In this document: piece by piece, positions 9,076 to 17,600 of the stretch
How the letters are laid out: each line of letters opens with the position of its first letter
How positions within the stretch are numbered: the stretch's first letter is position 1
Source of the DNA: JAPWJZ01 sp966211335
GTDB lineage: Bacteria > Pseudomonadota > Alphaproteobacteria > Micavibrionales > UBA2020
Assembly (NCBI GenBank): GCA_966211335.1
Contig: CBIHNF010000003.1
Location: 124,001 to 188,000, forward strand
Direction: 5' to 3'
Length of the DNA: 64,000 nt
The notes under the pieces: model-generated
What the model was told of the DNA's origin: nothing
The model's input: the letters and a program-made list of their open reading frames with translations, nothing else
The model's database searches: none
Made by a program: the position numbers and the translations under genes

Positions 9076-9543
9076 ATGTATCGTGACCGTTTTCTTAAAA
9101 GGCTGTTTATGTTCGCGATTTTGTCGATCTTCGCGATGCCGATGATCTTGAAGGGACTCAGCAACATCAACCCCCTCAATCCCGTCGCGCAATTCGCGGG
9201 CGAAAAGCCGCAAGGCCCGACTTTATCGGCCCAGCGGCAGGAACATATTCTGCATGGTGATGCGACCGGCGGCGGCCATATGCACGGCATGAACCGCCCC
9301 TGCAAATCGGAATTCCCCGTCAACTGGTCGGAGCAGGATATTATTTCGACCATCACGGCGGAGGCGGCGAATGACAACCTGCCCTGGCAGCAGCAGGCGA
9401 ATGGCAACTATGTGGCGGATGCCGTCGACCATGGCGTAAAAATTCGCCTCGTCCTCAGCAGCGACCGCACGCAAATCATCACGGCCTACCCGCTCGACCG
9501 CGCGCGCAACCCCTGCCCGCATCCGGCCAACGATAACCAGTAA
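9076..9543 (+). CDS. Membrane-anchored or secreted EndoU-type ribonuclease
   Basis: A 155-residue protein. Residues 11-28 form a hydrophobic signal or anchor segment after a basic start (MYRDRFLKR). Residues 54-139 match the bacterial EndoU nuclease domain (the CdiA toxin type): HILHGDATGGGHMHG with H57, H60, H68 and H70, then KSEFPVNWSEQDII, NLPWQQQ, HGVKIRLVL and the closing TAYP (T136, Y138). Eukaryotic and bacterial EndoU enzymes use two His plus a Thr/Tyr region for metal-assisted RNA cleavage. I chose ATG at 9076 because AGAGGGG precedes it; an in-frame GTG at 9031 lacks this. No polymorphic-toxin carrier and no obvious immunity gene are adjacent. Function as a toxin or an envelope RNase is inferred. 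Confidence 0.75.
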   Translation: MYRDRFLKRLFMFAILSIFAMPMILKGLSNINPLNPVAQFAGEKPQGPTLSAQRQEHILHGDATGGGHMHGMNRPCKSEFPVNWSEQDIISTITAEAANDNLPWQQQANGNYVADAVDHGVKIRLVLSSDRTQIITAYPLDRARNPCPHPANDNQ

Positions 9544-10557
9544 TTACTTTTTAGATTTGTAAGGATGCGCGCGGCCCAGATAATCGGTCGCGGTGTATTC
9601 GCCCGTCTCGCCTTCAACGACAGGGCTTTCCGTCAGCGTGACTTTGCCGAAGCCGCCGGGGATGTCCAGCACGTAGTCCGGCATGGCGATGCCGGACAGG
9701 CAGCCGTGCAGCTGCTTTGTAATCGCGCGGCCTTCTTCCACCGAAAGGCGGAAATGGCTGGTGCCGGGTGCCATATCGGGGTGGTGCAGATAATAGGGCT
9801 TTATTTTCGCAGCAGTGAGGGCGCGGAAGAGTTCTTCCAGCGTTTTCGCATCGTTATTGACGCCCTTCAGCAGGACAGATTGCGACAGCAGCGGAATGCC
9901 GGCGCGGATGAATTTTTGCACCGCGGTTTTCGCGTTTACCGTCAGCTCCCGTGCGTGGTTGCAGTGGATGACGGTGTAGACGGCCTTGTCGCTTTGCAGC
10001 GCGGCAATCAGTTCATCGGTAATGCGGGCGGGGTCCGCCACCGGCACGCGGGTGTGGAAGCGAATGACCTGCACATGCGGGATGTCATTCAGCGCCGCCA
10101 TGATATCGGCGAGGCGGCGCGGCGACAGTACGAACGGGTCGCCGCCAGTTAAAATCACTTCCCAGATGGCGGGCGTGTTGCGGATATAGGCAAGCGCTTT
10201 CGCCAGCTCGTCCGCATTCAGCATCTCGGAACCGGGGCCGACTTTTTCACGGCGGAAGCAGAAGCGGCAATACACGGCGCAGACATGCACCGGCTTCAGC
10301 AGCACGCGGTCGGGATAGCGGTGGACGATGCCTTTGACAGGCGCATGTGCGCCATCGCCGATCGGGTCTTCAAGTTCTTCCGGCGTATGTTCAATCTCCC
10401 GCGCATCCGGCAGGTACTGGCGGGCGATGGGGTCGGCGGGGTCGGCTTCATCCACCAGCGCCATCACCTCATCCGTCACGGAAACGGCGTAGCGTTCCAT
10501 CACCGCATTCATGGAGGGGTCGGTATGCAGCTGGATTTTCCGTTTGGGCGTCATCAT
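9544..10557 (-). CDS. Lysine-2,3-aminomutase family radical SAM enzyme (EpmB/KamA-like)
   Basis: A 337-residue radical SAM enzyme with the cluster motif C93-x3-C97-x2-C100 (CAVYCRFCFRR) and family signatures ILTGGDPFVLS, RFHTRVPV and YYLHHPDMAPGTSHFR. This family contains KamA (free L-lysine to beta-lysine) and EpmB, which makes the beta-lysine used to modify elongation factor P. The short size and the absence of the long KamA C-terminus favour an EpmB-like role, but neither epmA nor efp is in the window. It converges with the EndoU gene (stop codons abut) and is divergent from the GNAT gene. Exact substrate open. Confidence 0.82.
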   Translation of the reverse strand: MMTPKRKIQLHTDPSMNAVMERYAVSVTDEVMALVDEADPADPIARQYLPDAREIEHTPEELEDPIGDGAHAPVKGIVHRYPDRVLLKPVHVCAVYCRFCFRREKVGPGSEMLNADELAKALAYIRNTPAIWEVILTGGDPFVLSPRRLADIMAALNDIPHVQVIRFHTRVPVADPARITDELIAALQSDKAVYTVIHCNHARELTVNAKTAVQKFIRAGIPLLSQSVLLKGVNNDAKTLEELFRALTAAKIKPYYLHHPDMAPGTSHFRLSVEEGRAITKQLHGCLSGIAMPDYVLDIPGGFGKVTLTESPVVEGETGEYTATDYLGRAHPYKSKK

Positions 10558-10639
10558 TCTTCCGTTTTCGAAGATTTTATGTACACTAAAGCCGCAGATT
10601 TCTCAAAGAAAACCCAATTATCGCAATCATATCCGACTT

Positions 10640-11197
10640 ATGAAAAACAACCTTGGCCTCGTCACGCCCGCTTTGGAATACATGCCGAGCTACATTGCGG
10701 CACTGAAGGAAGGCCACCGCTGCGGCGCGAGCCCGCTGGCGACATCGGAGCAGATCGCAGGCTATGAAGCACGCGCACAAAGCTACCTAGACGATTTATT
10801 CGCGCCGCAGCCGCCCACCTGGACGAACGACAAGGGCGAGGAATTCGAGCGCGTGCCGATGACGACGATGTGGCTGGTGGACGGCAATACATTCATTGGC
10901 GATGCCAAAATCCGCCACCGGTTAAACGCGCAGCTGGAGCAGTCCGGCGGGCATATCGGCTATGGCGTCAGGCCATCTATGCAGGGCAAGGGCATGGCGA
11001 CGGAAATGCTGCGGCATTCGCTCATCTGGTGCCGCGATAACCTGCAGCTCACCCGCGCCCTGCTGTCCTGCCGCGTCAGCAATGAAGCCTCCGCCCGCGT
11101 GATGGAGAAGAACGGCGGCGTCCTTGTCGACATCACCCCGCATCCCTTTTACCCGGGCGAAATGCAGAAACGCTATTGGGTGCCGGTGCCGGAATAG
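10640..11197 (+). CDS. GNAT family N-acetyltransferase
   Basis: A 185-residue acetyltransferase of the COG3981-like type. The acetyl-CoA loop is visible in GGHIGYGVRPSMQGKGMATEML (Q/R-x-x-G-x-G/A), followed by RALLSCRVSNEASARVMEKNGG, the usual 'cousin' helix with conserved Asn. The start was placed at ATG 10640 (MKNNLGLVTPALEYMPSY) because homologous proteins begin there and the 43 codons upstream in the same frame overlap the divergent promoter region of the aminomutase gene. Substrate unknown; it could be an amino acid, an antibiotic or a protein N-terminus. Confidence 0.82.
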   Translation: MKNNLGLVTPALEYMPSYIAALKEGHRCGASPLATSEQIAGYEARAQSYLDDLFAPQPPTWTNDKGEEFERVPMTTMWLVDGNTFIGDAKIRHRLNAQLEQSGGHIGYGVRPSMQGKGMATEMLRHSLIWCRDNLQLTRALLSCRVSNEASARVMEKNGGVLVDITPHPFYPGEMQKRYWVPVPE

Positions 11198-11330
11198 GCC
11201 TTCCCATTGAATTATCTTTACATAATTCGATATTCCTGATACTTATAAGCGTCCGAAAGGCCGAAAACCTTGCGCTTTGCCTGTGAAATCAGGCATCTAG
11301 ACTGCTCTGCAGCGGGAATATCTGGGAATC

Positions 11331-12683
11331 ATGACCAAGCCGAACATCATCAAGAAAAAGAACACCAAGGCGCAGGAAGCGCCGACGGTCGGCATCGTCA
11401 GCCTCGGCTGCCCGAAGGCGCTGGTCGATACCGAACGTATCCTGACCCAGCTGCGCTCCGAAGGCTATCAGCTGTCGCCGGATTACGAGAACGCGAATGT
11501 GGTTCTCGTCAACACCTGCGGCTTCCTTGATTCAGCGAAAAAAGAATCCCTCGAAGCGATTGGCGAAGCGATGGACGCCAACGGCCGCGTGATTGTGACG
11601 GGCTGCATGGGCGCGGAACCGGAGCAGATCACCAGAGAATTCCCCAAAGTGCTGGCCGTCACCGGCCCCCAGCAATACGAAGCTGTCGTCAACGCCGTGC
11701 ATGCCGCCGCCCCCGCGCCGCATGACCCCTATGTTGACCTCGTGCCGCCGCAGGGCATCAAGCTGACGCCGCGCCACTATGCCTATTTAAAAGTTTCCGA
11801 AGGCTGCAATAACCGCTGCACCTTCTGCATCATCCCGAAACTACGCGGCGATCTCGTCTCCCGCCCGATCATTCAGGTGCTGGCGGAAGCCGAGCGTCTG
11901 GTGAAAGCCGGCGTGAAAGAAATCCTCGTCATCTCGCAGGATACTTCGGCCTATGGCATCGACACGAAATACGCCGCCATGCCGTGGAAGAACCGCACTA
12001 TCCGCACCAAGTTCATCGACCTCTGCCGCGAACTCGGCGAGCTCGGCGTCTGGACGCGCCTTCACTATGTGTATCCCTATCCGCATGTGGATGAAGTCTT
12101 CGGCCTGATGAACGAGCATAAGATTCTGCCGTACATCGACATCCCCTTCCAGCACGCGAGCCCGGCGGTGCTGAAGAACATGCGCCGCCCCGCGCATCAG
12201 GAAAAAACGCTCGACCGCATCAAGTCCTGGCGCAAGGAATGCCCGGATCTCACCATCCGCTCCACCTTCATCGTCGGCTTCCCCGGCGAAACCAACGAAG
12301 ATTTCGAAATTCTGCTGCAGTGGATGAAGGAAGCCGAGCTCGACCGCGTCGGCTGCTTCAAGTACGAGCAGGTGACGGGCGCGGATTCCAACAAAATCGA
12401 TCCGCATGTGGCGGAAGAAGTGAAGGAAGAACGCTGGCACCGCTTTATGCAGGTGCAGCAGGAAATTTCCGCCCGCAAGCTGGCGATGAAGGTCGGCAAG
12501 ACCATGCCGGTTATTATTGACACCGCAGGCAGAGACGGCGGCATCGGTCGCACCATGGGCGACGCGCCGGAAATTGACGGCAGCGTCAAAGTCAGCGGCA
12601 AAAAACTGCAGCCCGGCGATATCGTGCAGGTGAAAATCACCAGCTCCGATGAATACGACCTCGAAGGCGACATTGCGGCTTAA
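11331..12683 (+). CDS. rimO: Ribosomal protein uS12 methylthiotransferase RimO
   Basis: Adds a methylthio group to the conserved aspartate of ribosomal protein uS12. The 450-residue protein shows the three parts of the family. The N-terminal MTTase domain has cluster cysteines C27 (SLGCPKA), C63 (NTCGF) and C92 (GCMG). The radical SAM domain has C159-x3-C163-x2-C166 (EGCNNRCTFC). A C-terminal TRAM domain lies from about residue 385. SLGCPKALVDTE distinguishes RimO from the tRNA enzyme MiaB. The N-terminus has a lysine-rich extension of about 18 residues. It stands alone, convergent with the ankyrin genes. Confidence 0.94.
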   Translation: MTKPNIIKKKNTKAQEAPTVGIVSLGCPKALVDTERILTQLRSEGYQLSPDYENANVVLVNTCGFLDSAKKESLEAIGEAMDANGRVIVTGCMGAEPEQITREFPKVLAVTGPQQYEAVVNAVHAAAPAPHDPYVDLVPPQGIKLTPRHYAYLKVSEGCNNRCTFCIIPKLRGDLVSRPIIQVLAEAERLVKAGVKEILVISQDTSAYGIDTKYAAMPWKNRTIRTKFIDLCRELGELGVWTRLHYVYPYPHVDEVFGLMNEHKILPYIDIPFQHASPAVLKNMRRPAHQEKTLDRIKSWRKECPDLTIRSTFIVGFPGETNEDFEILLQWMKEAELDRVGCFKYEQVTGADSNKIDPHVAEEVKEERWHRFMQVQQEISARKLAMKVGKTMPVIIDTAGRDGGIGRTMGDAPEIDGSVKVSGKKLQPGDIVQVKITSSDEYDLEGDIAA

Positions 12684-12686
12684 CGC

Positions 12687-13325
12687 CTATTGCGGGTTGA
12701 AGGGCAGTTTTGTTTTCGCCTTGGCAATCGCCTGACCAAACACTTCTTCCTCGGACATTTTACCGCCAGCGCGCTTGTGCTCATTGAAGGCGCGCGTGAG
12801 GCCTTCTTTATCATCAAGGCTGGAGAAGCTGTCGCGCAGCACGGCTTCAACGCCGCCGTCTTCCTTGCGGATCAGCGTTACGCGCTCGCGGCGCTCAAAA
12901 TCGAAAACTTCCTGCAGCGTACGGTCGGCAATGGCGTGACTGAAGGATACCTGCATCGGGTTTGCGATCAGCAGCGCCAGTACTGCCGGTTTCTTCTGGT
13001 CACGCGCGTAATCGGCGGCGGACTTGCCGTGTGCGTTGACGTTATCGCGCCGGGCACCGGCGGCCAGCAGCATACCGGCGATTTCGTAATGGCCGTGGTA
13101 GGCCGAAAACATCAGCGGTGTTGAGCCGTTTTCGTTACGAACATCTGCATTTGCGCCATTCTCCAGCAGGTAGGCGACGCAATCAACGTGGTTGCCCTGC
13201 ACGGCAGAAATCAGCGGGCCGTTGATGCCGGCGATATTCACTTCCATGCCGCGCGCGACGAGGCGTTTGACATCCGCAAGGCGGCCTTCGGCGCAGGCGG
13301 CGCTGAGGTCTTCATAGGGTTTCAT
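12687..13325 (-). CDS. Ankyrin-repeat protein with shared C-terminal domain (third of three)
   Basis: A 212-residue protein, probably cytoplasmic (no signal peptide). Residues 1-125 form about three to four ankyrin repeats, e.g. NGSTPLMFSAYHGHYEIAGMLLAAGA. Residues 138-206 form a domain shared with the two upstream genes: RTLQEVFDFERRERVTLIR, then EAVLRDSFSSLDD and FNEHKRAGGKMSEEEVF. Its ATG overlaps the stop codon of the preceding gene by 4 bp (ATGA), so translation is coupled. Ankyrin repeats bind proteins; the partner is unknown. The three genes are best read as tandem duplicates that diverged. It converges with rimO. Confidence 0.85.
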   Translation of the reverse strand: MKPYEDLSAACAEGRLADVKRLVARGMEVNIAGINGPLISAVQGNHVDCVAYLLENGANADVRNENGSTPLMFSAYHGHYEIAGMLLAAGARRDNVNAHGKSAADYARDQKKPAVLALLIANPMQVSFSHAIADRTLQEVFDFERRERVTLIRKEDGGVEAVLRDSFSSLDDKEGLTRAFNEHKRAGGKMSEEEVFGQAIAKAKTKLPFNPQ

Positions 13326-14062
13326 TTGCCCGCTCCCGGCAGCTGAATTTTCGGCTTTGCGTCGGGGAACACCATGTCGGCGCTCAGCGTGCCGCCGCGG
13401 CGCTGGTGCTCCGCGTAGGCTTTTTCAAGCAATGTCGTATTCGACATATCGGCGAAATTTTCGCGCAGCATGGCTTCAATCGGCGCCCCCGCTTCGCGGC
13501 GGACGAATGTTACACGCTCCAGCGCAACAAAGTTGAAAACATCTTCCAGCAGCCTGTCGCCCGCCTGCTGGCGTAGGATGACGATATCGGGCGTGTCTTT
13601 GGGCGGCTCTGTTTTTGCAGGAGGCTCCGGCGTGGGCGCGACAGCTGCTGCCTTGCGCTGCATGTCGAACCGGTTAATCAGCTGCACCAGCTGCGGCTTG
13701 CGGCGCTGGAAAGCAATGTCGAAGGCCGTACGGCCCTTGGTGTCTTTATAATCAAGTCCCGCACCCGCCTTCAGGAGCGCTTCCGCGCAATCCACATGCT
13801 GCATGTCGGCGGCATGCATGAGCGGCGTCATGCCGTTACCATCGCGCACATTTATATTCGCCCCCTTGCCAATGAGGAAACGCACGGCATTGGCATGGCC
13901 CATCCAGGCCGCGCTGCCGATGGCCGTCAACCCCAGCTGCCAGGCGCTGCCGCGGGCGTCGATTTCCGCGCCCTTGATCAGGTACATCTCCATATCCGCA
14001 AGCTTGCCGTTTTCGGCGGCTTTTACAAAACTGCGGTTGAGTTTTTCCTGCGGCGTCGCCAT
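13322..14062 (-). CDS. Ankyrin-repeat protein with shared C-terminal domain (second of three)
   Basis: A 246-residue protein with about four ankyrin repeats (residues 1-115; e.g. DGNGMTPLMHAADMQHVDCAEALLKAGA). A Pro-rich linker follows (APTPEPPAKTEPPKDTP), then the domain shared with its neighbours: RLLEDVFNFVALERVTFVRR, EAMLRENFADMSN, EHQRRGGTLSADMVFP. I chose ATG at 14062, which overlaps the upstream stop as TGATG and has GGAGG just before it; a GTG at 14065 is the alternative. No signal peptide. The Pro-rich linker separates the repeats from the C-terminal domain in this and the first gene but is nearly absent in the third. Confidence 0.85.
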   Translation of the reverse strand: MATPQEKLNRSFVKAAENGKLADMEMYLIKGAEIDARGSAWQLGLTAIGSAAWMGHANAVRFLIGKGANINVRDGNGMTPLMHAADMQHVDCAEALLKAGAGLDYKDTKGRTAFDIAFQRRKPQLVQLINRFDMQRKAAAVAPTPEPPAKTEPPKDTPDIVILRQQAGDRLLEDVFNFVALERVTFVRREAGAPIEAMLRENFADMSNTTLLEKAYAEHQRRGGTLSADMVFPDAKPKIQLPGAGK

Positions 14063-14832
14063 CACCCCTCCATGCGGGGAAGGGTTTTCTGCTTCTGCAG
14101 GCCGGGGAAGACATGATCTTCCGGCAGGCGGCCGCCACGGCGCGCATATTCGTCGAAGGCGTGGCGGATGGCGGCCTGATCACCGATGGTATCAAAACCT
14201 TCCCGCGTCATCGCCTCGACCGTGCCTTGCGGCGCGGCGCGCAGCAGGGAAATACGTTCCCGCGCGCGGAAGTTGAAAATTTCTTCCAAGGTGCGGTTGC
14301 CAAGCGCGCGCTCGAAGCTCACTTCATCGGGATGCTGTGATTGAGCGGGTTGCGCGGCTTCCAGCAGCGGCGCGGAGGCTTCTTCGACAGGATCGAGCGT
14401 TTTTTGCACAGGCTGGCGTTCTGGCTGCGGCAGCAGCGACTGGATGCGGTCGATCAGTGCGTTGTTGCGGGCGATTTTCGCTTCCGTGAGGGCGGAGCGG
14501 CCTTCCGTGCCGGTGACCGCCACATCCGCGCCAAGATCGAGAAGCGTATTGGCGATAGCGATATGCTTCTTGATCAGCGCCGAAATCAGCGGTGTTTCGC
14601 CCAGCTTGTCCGTCGCGTCGATATCTGCGCCCCGGGCCACGAGGTATTTCACGGCGTCCAGCCTGCCGTTTAGCGCCGCTGTGCCCAAGGCGGTCTGGCT
14701 CCAGTCGTCAGGTTGGGTGCGCGTTTCAATGTAGGCACCCTCATTCAGCGCGTCCCTGATGCCATAGACATCGCCCTTTGCCGCAGCCTTCAGCAATTGA
14801 CGGTCGAGTTTTTTCTGCTTGTCGAAAAACAC
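14062..14832 (-). CDS. Ankyrin-repeat protein with shared C-terminal domain (first of three)
   Basis: A 256-residue protein heading the three-gene operon. Ankyrin repeats occupy about residues 5-130 (e.g. TALGTAALNGRLDAVKYLVARGADIDATDKLG, read as one repeat). They are followed by a linker with Pro and Gln, then the shared C-terminal domain: RTLEEIFNFRARERISLLR, EAMTREGFDTIGD and FDEYARRGGRLPEDHVFP. It starts MFFDKQKKLDRQLLKAAAKGD with no signal peptide. The 160-bp gap upstream (14833-14993) is shared with the divergent hydrolase gene and shows no clear promoter. Function unknown. Confidence 0.85.
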   Translation of the reverse strand: MFFDKQKKLDRQLLKAAAKGDVYGIRDALNEGAYIETRTQPDDWSQTALGTAALNGRLDAVKYLVARGADIDATDKLGETPLISALIKKHIAIANTLLDLGADVAVTGTEGRSALTEAKIARNNALIDRIQSLLPQPERQPVQKTLDPVEEASAPLLEAAQPAQSQHPDEVSFERALGNRTLEEIFNFRARERISLLRAAPQGTVEAMTREGFDTIGDQAAIRHAFDEYARRGGRLPEDHVFPGLQKQKTLPRMEG

Positions 14833-14993
14833 GGTGAATTCGCTCCGATTAAATTTGTCATAGTAGTAGCAGCGCGACTGGTCTATGGCAATAAATAATG
14901 GCCGCAGTTTTATGGCAATTTATGGGAACTTGCTGTTTGCCCCGCTCGTTTCTAAACTCCTCACATCATTTGGTTTTATAAAGGACATGCGCC

Positions 14994-15845
14994 ATGAAAA
15001 CCCTTCCCGCCCTCGCCCTTATCGGCCTGCTGCTCGCCTCGACCGCCGCCGAAGCGAAAATCGTGACGCGGGAGATTCCTTATAAGGATGGCGCAACCGC
15101 CCTTACCGGCTACCTCGCCTATGACGATGCGATACGCCACGCGCCCGGCATCCTCGTCGTGCATGAGTGGTGGGGCTACAACGACTATGTCCGCATGCGC
15201 GCGGAACAGCTGGCCAGCCTAGGCTATGTCGCCTTCGCGGCGGATATGTACGGCACCGGCAAGTTCGGCAACAACCCGAAGGAAGCCGAAGCCCTTGCAA
15301 CCCCCTTCTACAAAGACCCGCACCTGATGCTGACCCGCGCGGAAGCCGGCCTTGCCGTGCTGAAGCGCCAGCCGCAGGTGGATAAAGACCGCGTCGGCGC
15401 GATTGGCTATTGCTTTGGCGGCTCCGTCGTTCTGGAAGTCGCGCGCCACGGCGCGGATGACGTGCGCGGTGTCGTCAGCTTCCACGGCGGCCTTAAAACA
15501 TCGGAACCCGCAGAAGCCGGCCGCGTGACGGCGCAGGTCCTCGCCCTCAACGGCGGCGCGGATAAAATGGTGACGGAGAAAGAGCGCAATAATTTCCGCA
15601 AGGAAATGACCGATGCGGGCGTGACCTTTAAAACCGTCGATTACCCCGGCGCGACCCATGCCTTCACGAACCCCAAGGCAACGCAGATCGGCAAGCGTTT
15701 TGATATGCCGATCGAATATAACGCGGAGGCCGACAAGGCCAGCTGGGCGGAGATGCAGAAATTCTTCAAGCGCATTTTCAGCGCGCCCGTGCCGCCGAAA
15801 ACCCCGCCTAACGACCGGGAAGCGCCCGTCACCAAAACTCCTTAA
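14994..15845 (+). CDS. Exported dienelactone hydrolase family protein
   Basis: A 283-residue alpha/beta hydrolase. Residues 1-21 are a Sec signal peptide (MKTLPALALIGLLLASTAAEA), so the enzyme is periplasmic or secreted. The catalytic triad fits the dienelactone hydrolase family, which uses Cys as nucleophile: Cys in GYCFGGSVV, Asp in NGGADKMV and His in GATHAF. HEWWGYNDYVRMRAEQL is also typical. True dienelactone hydrolases are cytoplasmic; exported relatives are usually annotated only to family level, and the substrate is unknown. Its stop codon overlaps that of the convergent chemoreceptor gene. Confidence 0.85.
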   Translation: MKTLPALALIGLLLASTAAEAKIVTREIPYKDGATALTGYLAYDDAIRHAPGILVVHEWWGYNDYVRMRAEQLASLGYVAFAADMYGTGKFGNNPKEAEALATPFYKDPHLMLTRAEAGLAVLKRQPQVDKDRVGAIGYCFGGSVVLEVARHGADDVRGVVSFHGGLKTSEPAEAGRVTAQVLALNGGADKMVTEKERNNFRKEMTDAGVTFKTVDYPGATHAFTNPKATQIGKRFDMPIEYNAEADKASWAEMQKFFKRIFSAPVPPKTPPNDREAPVTKTP

Positions 15846-17494
15846 GCGGTTTTAATATCCCGCAGGAAGGTGCCGACCTGACCGCGCAGCGATTCCGACT
15901 GCCGCGACAGGTCTGACGCCGCCGCAATCATCTGGCTGACCGCCGCGCTGGCGCCAATCGACGTTTCCTTCACATCCGTCGCATTGGTGGAGACCATGGC
16001 CGTTGTCTCCGCCGCCTGCCGCACGTTGCGGGCGATTTCTTGAGTCGCCACGCCCTGTTCCTCCACCGCAGCGGCGATGGCGGAGGATATTTGGTTCATC
16101 TGCCCGATGGTGGCGGAGATGCGCTGCAAAACGCCGACCGTCACTTCCGCCGAATTTTGAATAAAGCTGATCTGCTTTTCGACTTCACGCGTGGCGGTGG
16201 TTGTCTGGCTGGCAAGGTCTTTAATTTCAAAGGCAACGACGGCGAAGCCTTTGCCCTGCTCTCCCGCCCGCGCCGCCTCAATCGTCGCGTTGAGCGCCAG
16301 CATGTTAATCTGGCTCGTAATTTCGTTGATCACGTCGATGACGCTGCCGATGCGCTCGGCCGCTTCATTCAAATGCCCGGCCTGCGCATTGGCGCTTTCC
16401 GCCTCCGCAACAGCGCTGGTCATGATGCGGTGGCCGTTTTCGACCTGACGGCCGATTTCGCGCACGGAGGCGGATAATTCTTCCGCCGCGGCCGATACGG
16501 TCTGCACGTTCTGCGAAGCGCCATTGATACCTTTCACCAGCGCGCCCAGTTTTTCGCTGCTGTCCTGCGCGCGTTTCATGACGTCGCGCGATGTCGCATC
16601 CATTTCCGTCGCGGCGGAAGCGACGGTATCGGCGACGCTTTTCACATTTGCTTCAAAATTATCGGCCAGGCCCGCCTTGGTGTTGCGGCTTTCGGCTTCC
16701 AGCCGCAGCTTTTCCGCAGCGTTGTGCTGGAAGCCCTTCACCGCGCGCGCGATGGCGCCAATTTCATCCTGCCGTTTCAGGTAGGGAATTTTCTCCGCCA
16801 GCTTGCCGGCGGAAATATCCTCCATGCTGCCGATCAGCCTTTCCTGCGGACGGAAAATGCGGAAGCGGCTGTACAGCGGCAGGAACAATGCTGCCAAGAC
16901 TGTGACAAGGGCAACGACTGCAGAGCGTGTATCCGCGCCGCCGAGCGCCTTGTTCTGCTGCGCGCTCAAATCGTCGAGGTTTTTTTCAAGCATCCCGCTC
17001 AGCTCATCCGCTTTCACGGCGATGCTGTCGAAGCGGCGGTTGAAATCCTCCGTCATACCGGCGGATTCTTTCGTATTCGCCGCCATATCACGCTTTGCTG
17101 TTTCCGTCAGCGTTAGCCCTGCTGCCGTGTAACCCGCAACTTCTGTAGAAAGGGTTTTCAACAGCACCTGCGTATCTGGCGGCAGGTTCATGCGCTGCAG
17201 CTCGGCAAAATCTTCGTTGAGGGCAGCGGCCATGTCGCGCGCCTTGGCACTGGCATCATCCATCGCCTTACGGTCACCGACGGGCACGGCGAGCAGCGTG
17301 CGCAAAACTTCCGCCCGCAGCGCGTCATGCAGCATATCGGCATGCATATGCCGCCGCAGCATTTCCGCCGCACGGTCGCCCGCCGTCACGTCATTGATAA
17401 GCCCCTGCAGGATAAAATGGTTCTGCCCCGCCGCCAGCGTGACGAACACCACCAGCACCGCGCTGAGAAGGGTGAATTTGCCTTTAAGTGTCAT
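15842..17494 (-). CDS. Methyl-accepting chemotaxis protein
   Basis: A 550-residue chemoreceptor: an N-terminal membrane helix (about 8-30), a helical periplasmic sensor region of roughly 160 residues, a second membrane helix (about 190-215), a HAMP domain (MEDISAGKLAEKIPYLKRQDEIG), then the long cytoplasmic coiled coil. The hairpin tip is INMLALNATIEAARAGEQGKG, as in all receptors that bind CheA/CheW. After the tip the usual VVADEVRKLA reads VVAFEIKDLA. No che genes are in the window, so it is an orphan receptor. The ligand is unknown. The gene ends against the hydrolase gene and is followed upstream by mscL in the same orientation. Confidence 0.92.
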   Translation of the reverse strand: MTLKGKFTLLSAVLVVFVTLAAGQNHFILQGLINDVTAGDRAAEMLRRHMHADMLHDALRAEVLRTLLAVPVGDRKAMDDASAKARDMAAALNEDFAELQRMNLPPDTQVLLKTLSTEVAGYTAAGLTLTETAKRDMAANTKESAGMTEDFNRRFDSIAVKADELSGMLEKNLDDLSAQQNKALGGADTRSAVVALVTVLAALFLPLYSRFRIFRPQERLIGSMEDISAGKLAEKIPYLKRQDEIGAIARAVKGFQHNAAEKLRLEAESRNTKAGLADNFEANVKSVADTVASAATEMDATSRDVMKRAQDSSEKLGALVKGINGASQNVQTVSAAAEELSASVREIGRQVENGHRIMTSAVAEAESANAQAGHLNEAAERIGSVIDVINEITSQINMLALNATIEAARAGEQGKGFAVVAFEIKDLASQTTTATREVEKQISFIQNSAEVTVGVLQRISATIGQMNQISSAIAAAVEEQGVATQEIARNVRQAAETTAMVSTNATDVKETSIGASAAVSQMIAAASDLSRQSESLRGQVGTFLRDIKTA

Positions 17495-17600
17495 GCGCCT
17501 GTATTCCCGCTGTAAACAACTACAGGGTGCATTATCGCATGAAACAACTAAAGATTGTACTAACAGCTGCGCTTTATAAGGTTATGGAATTTTAGCCGGG

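Noticed and set aside
9076..9543. Calling the EndoU protein part of a contact-dependent inhibition system
   Set aside because: There is no CdiA/CdiB-like gene, no polymorphic-toxin carrier and no small neighbour that looks like an immunity protein.
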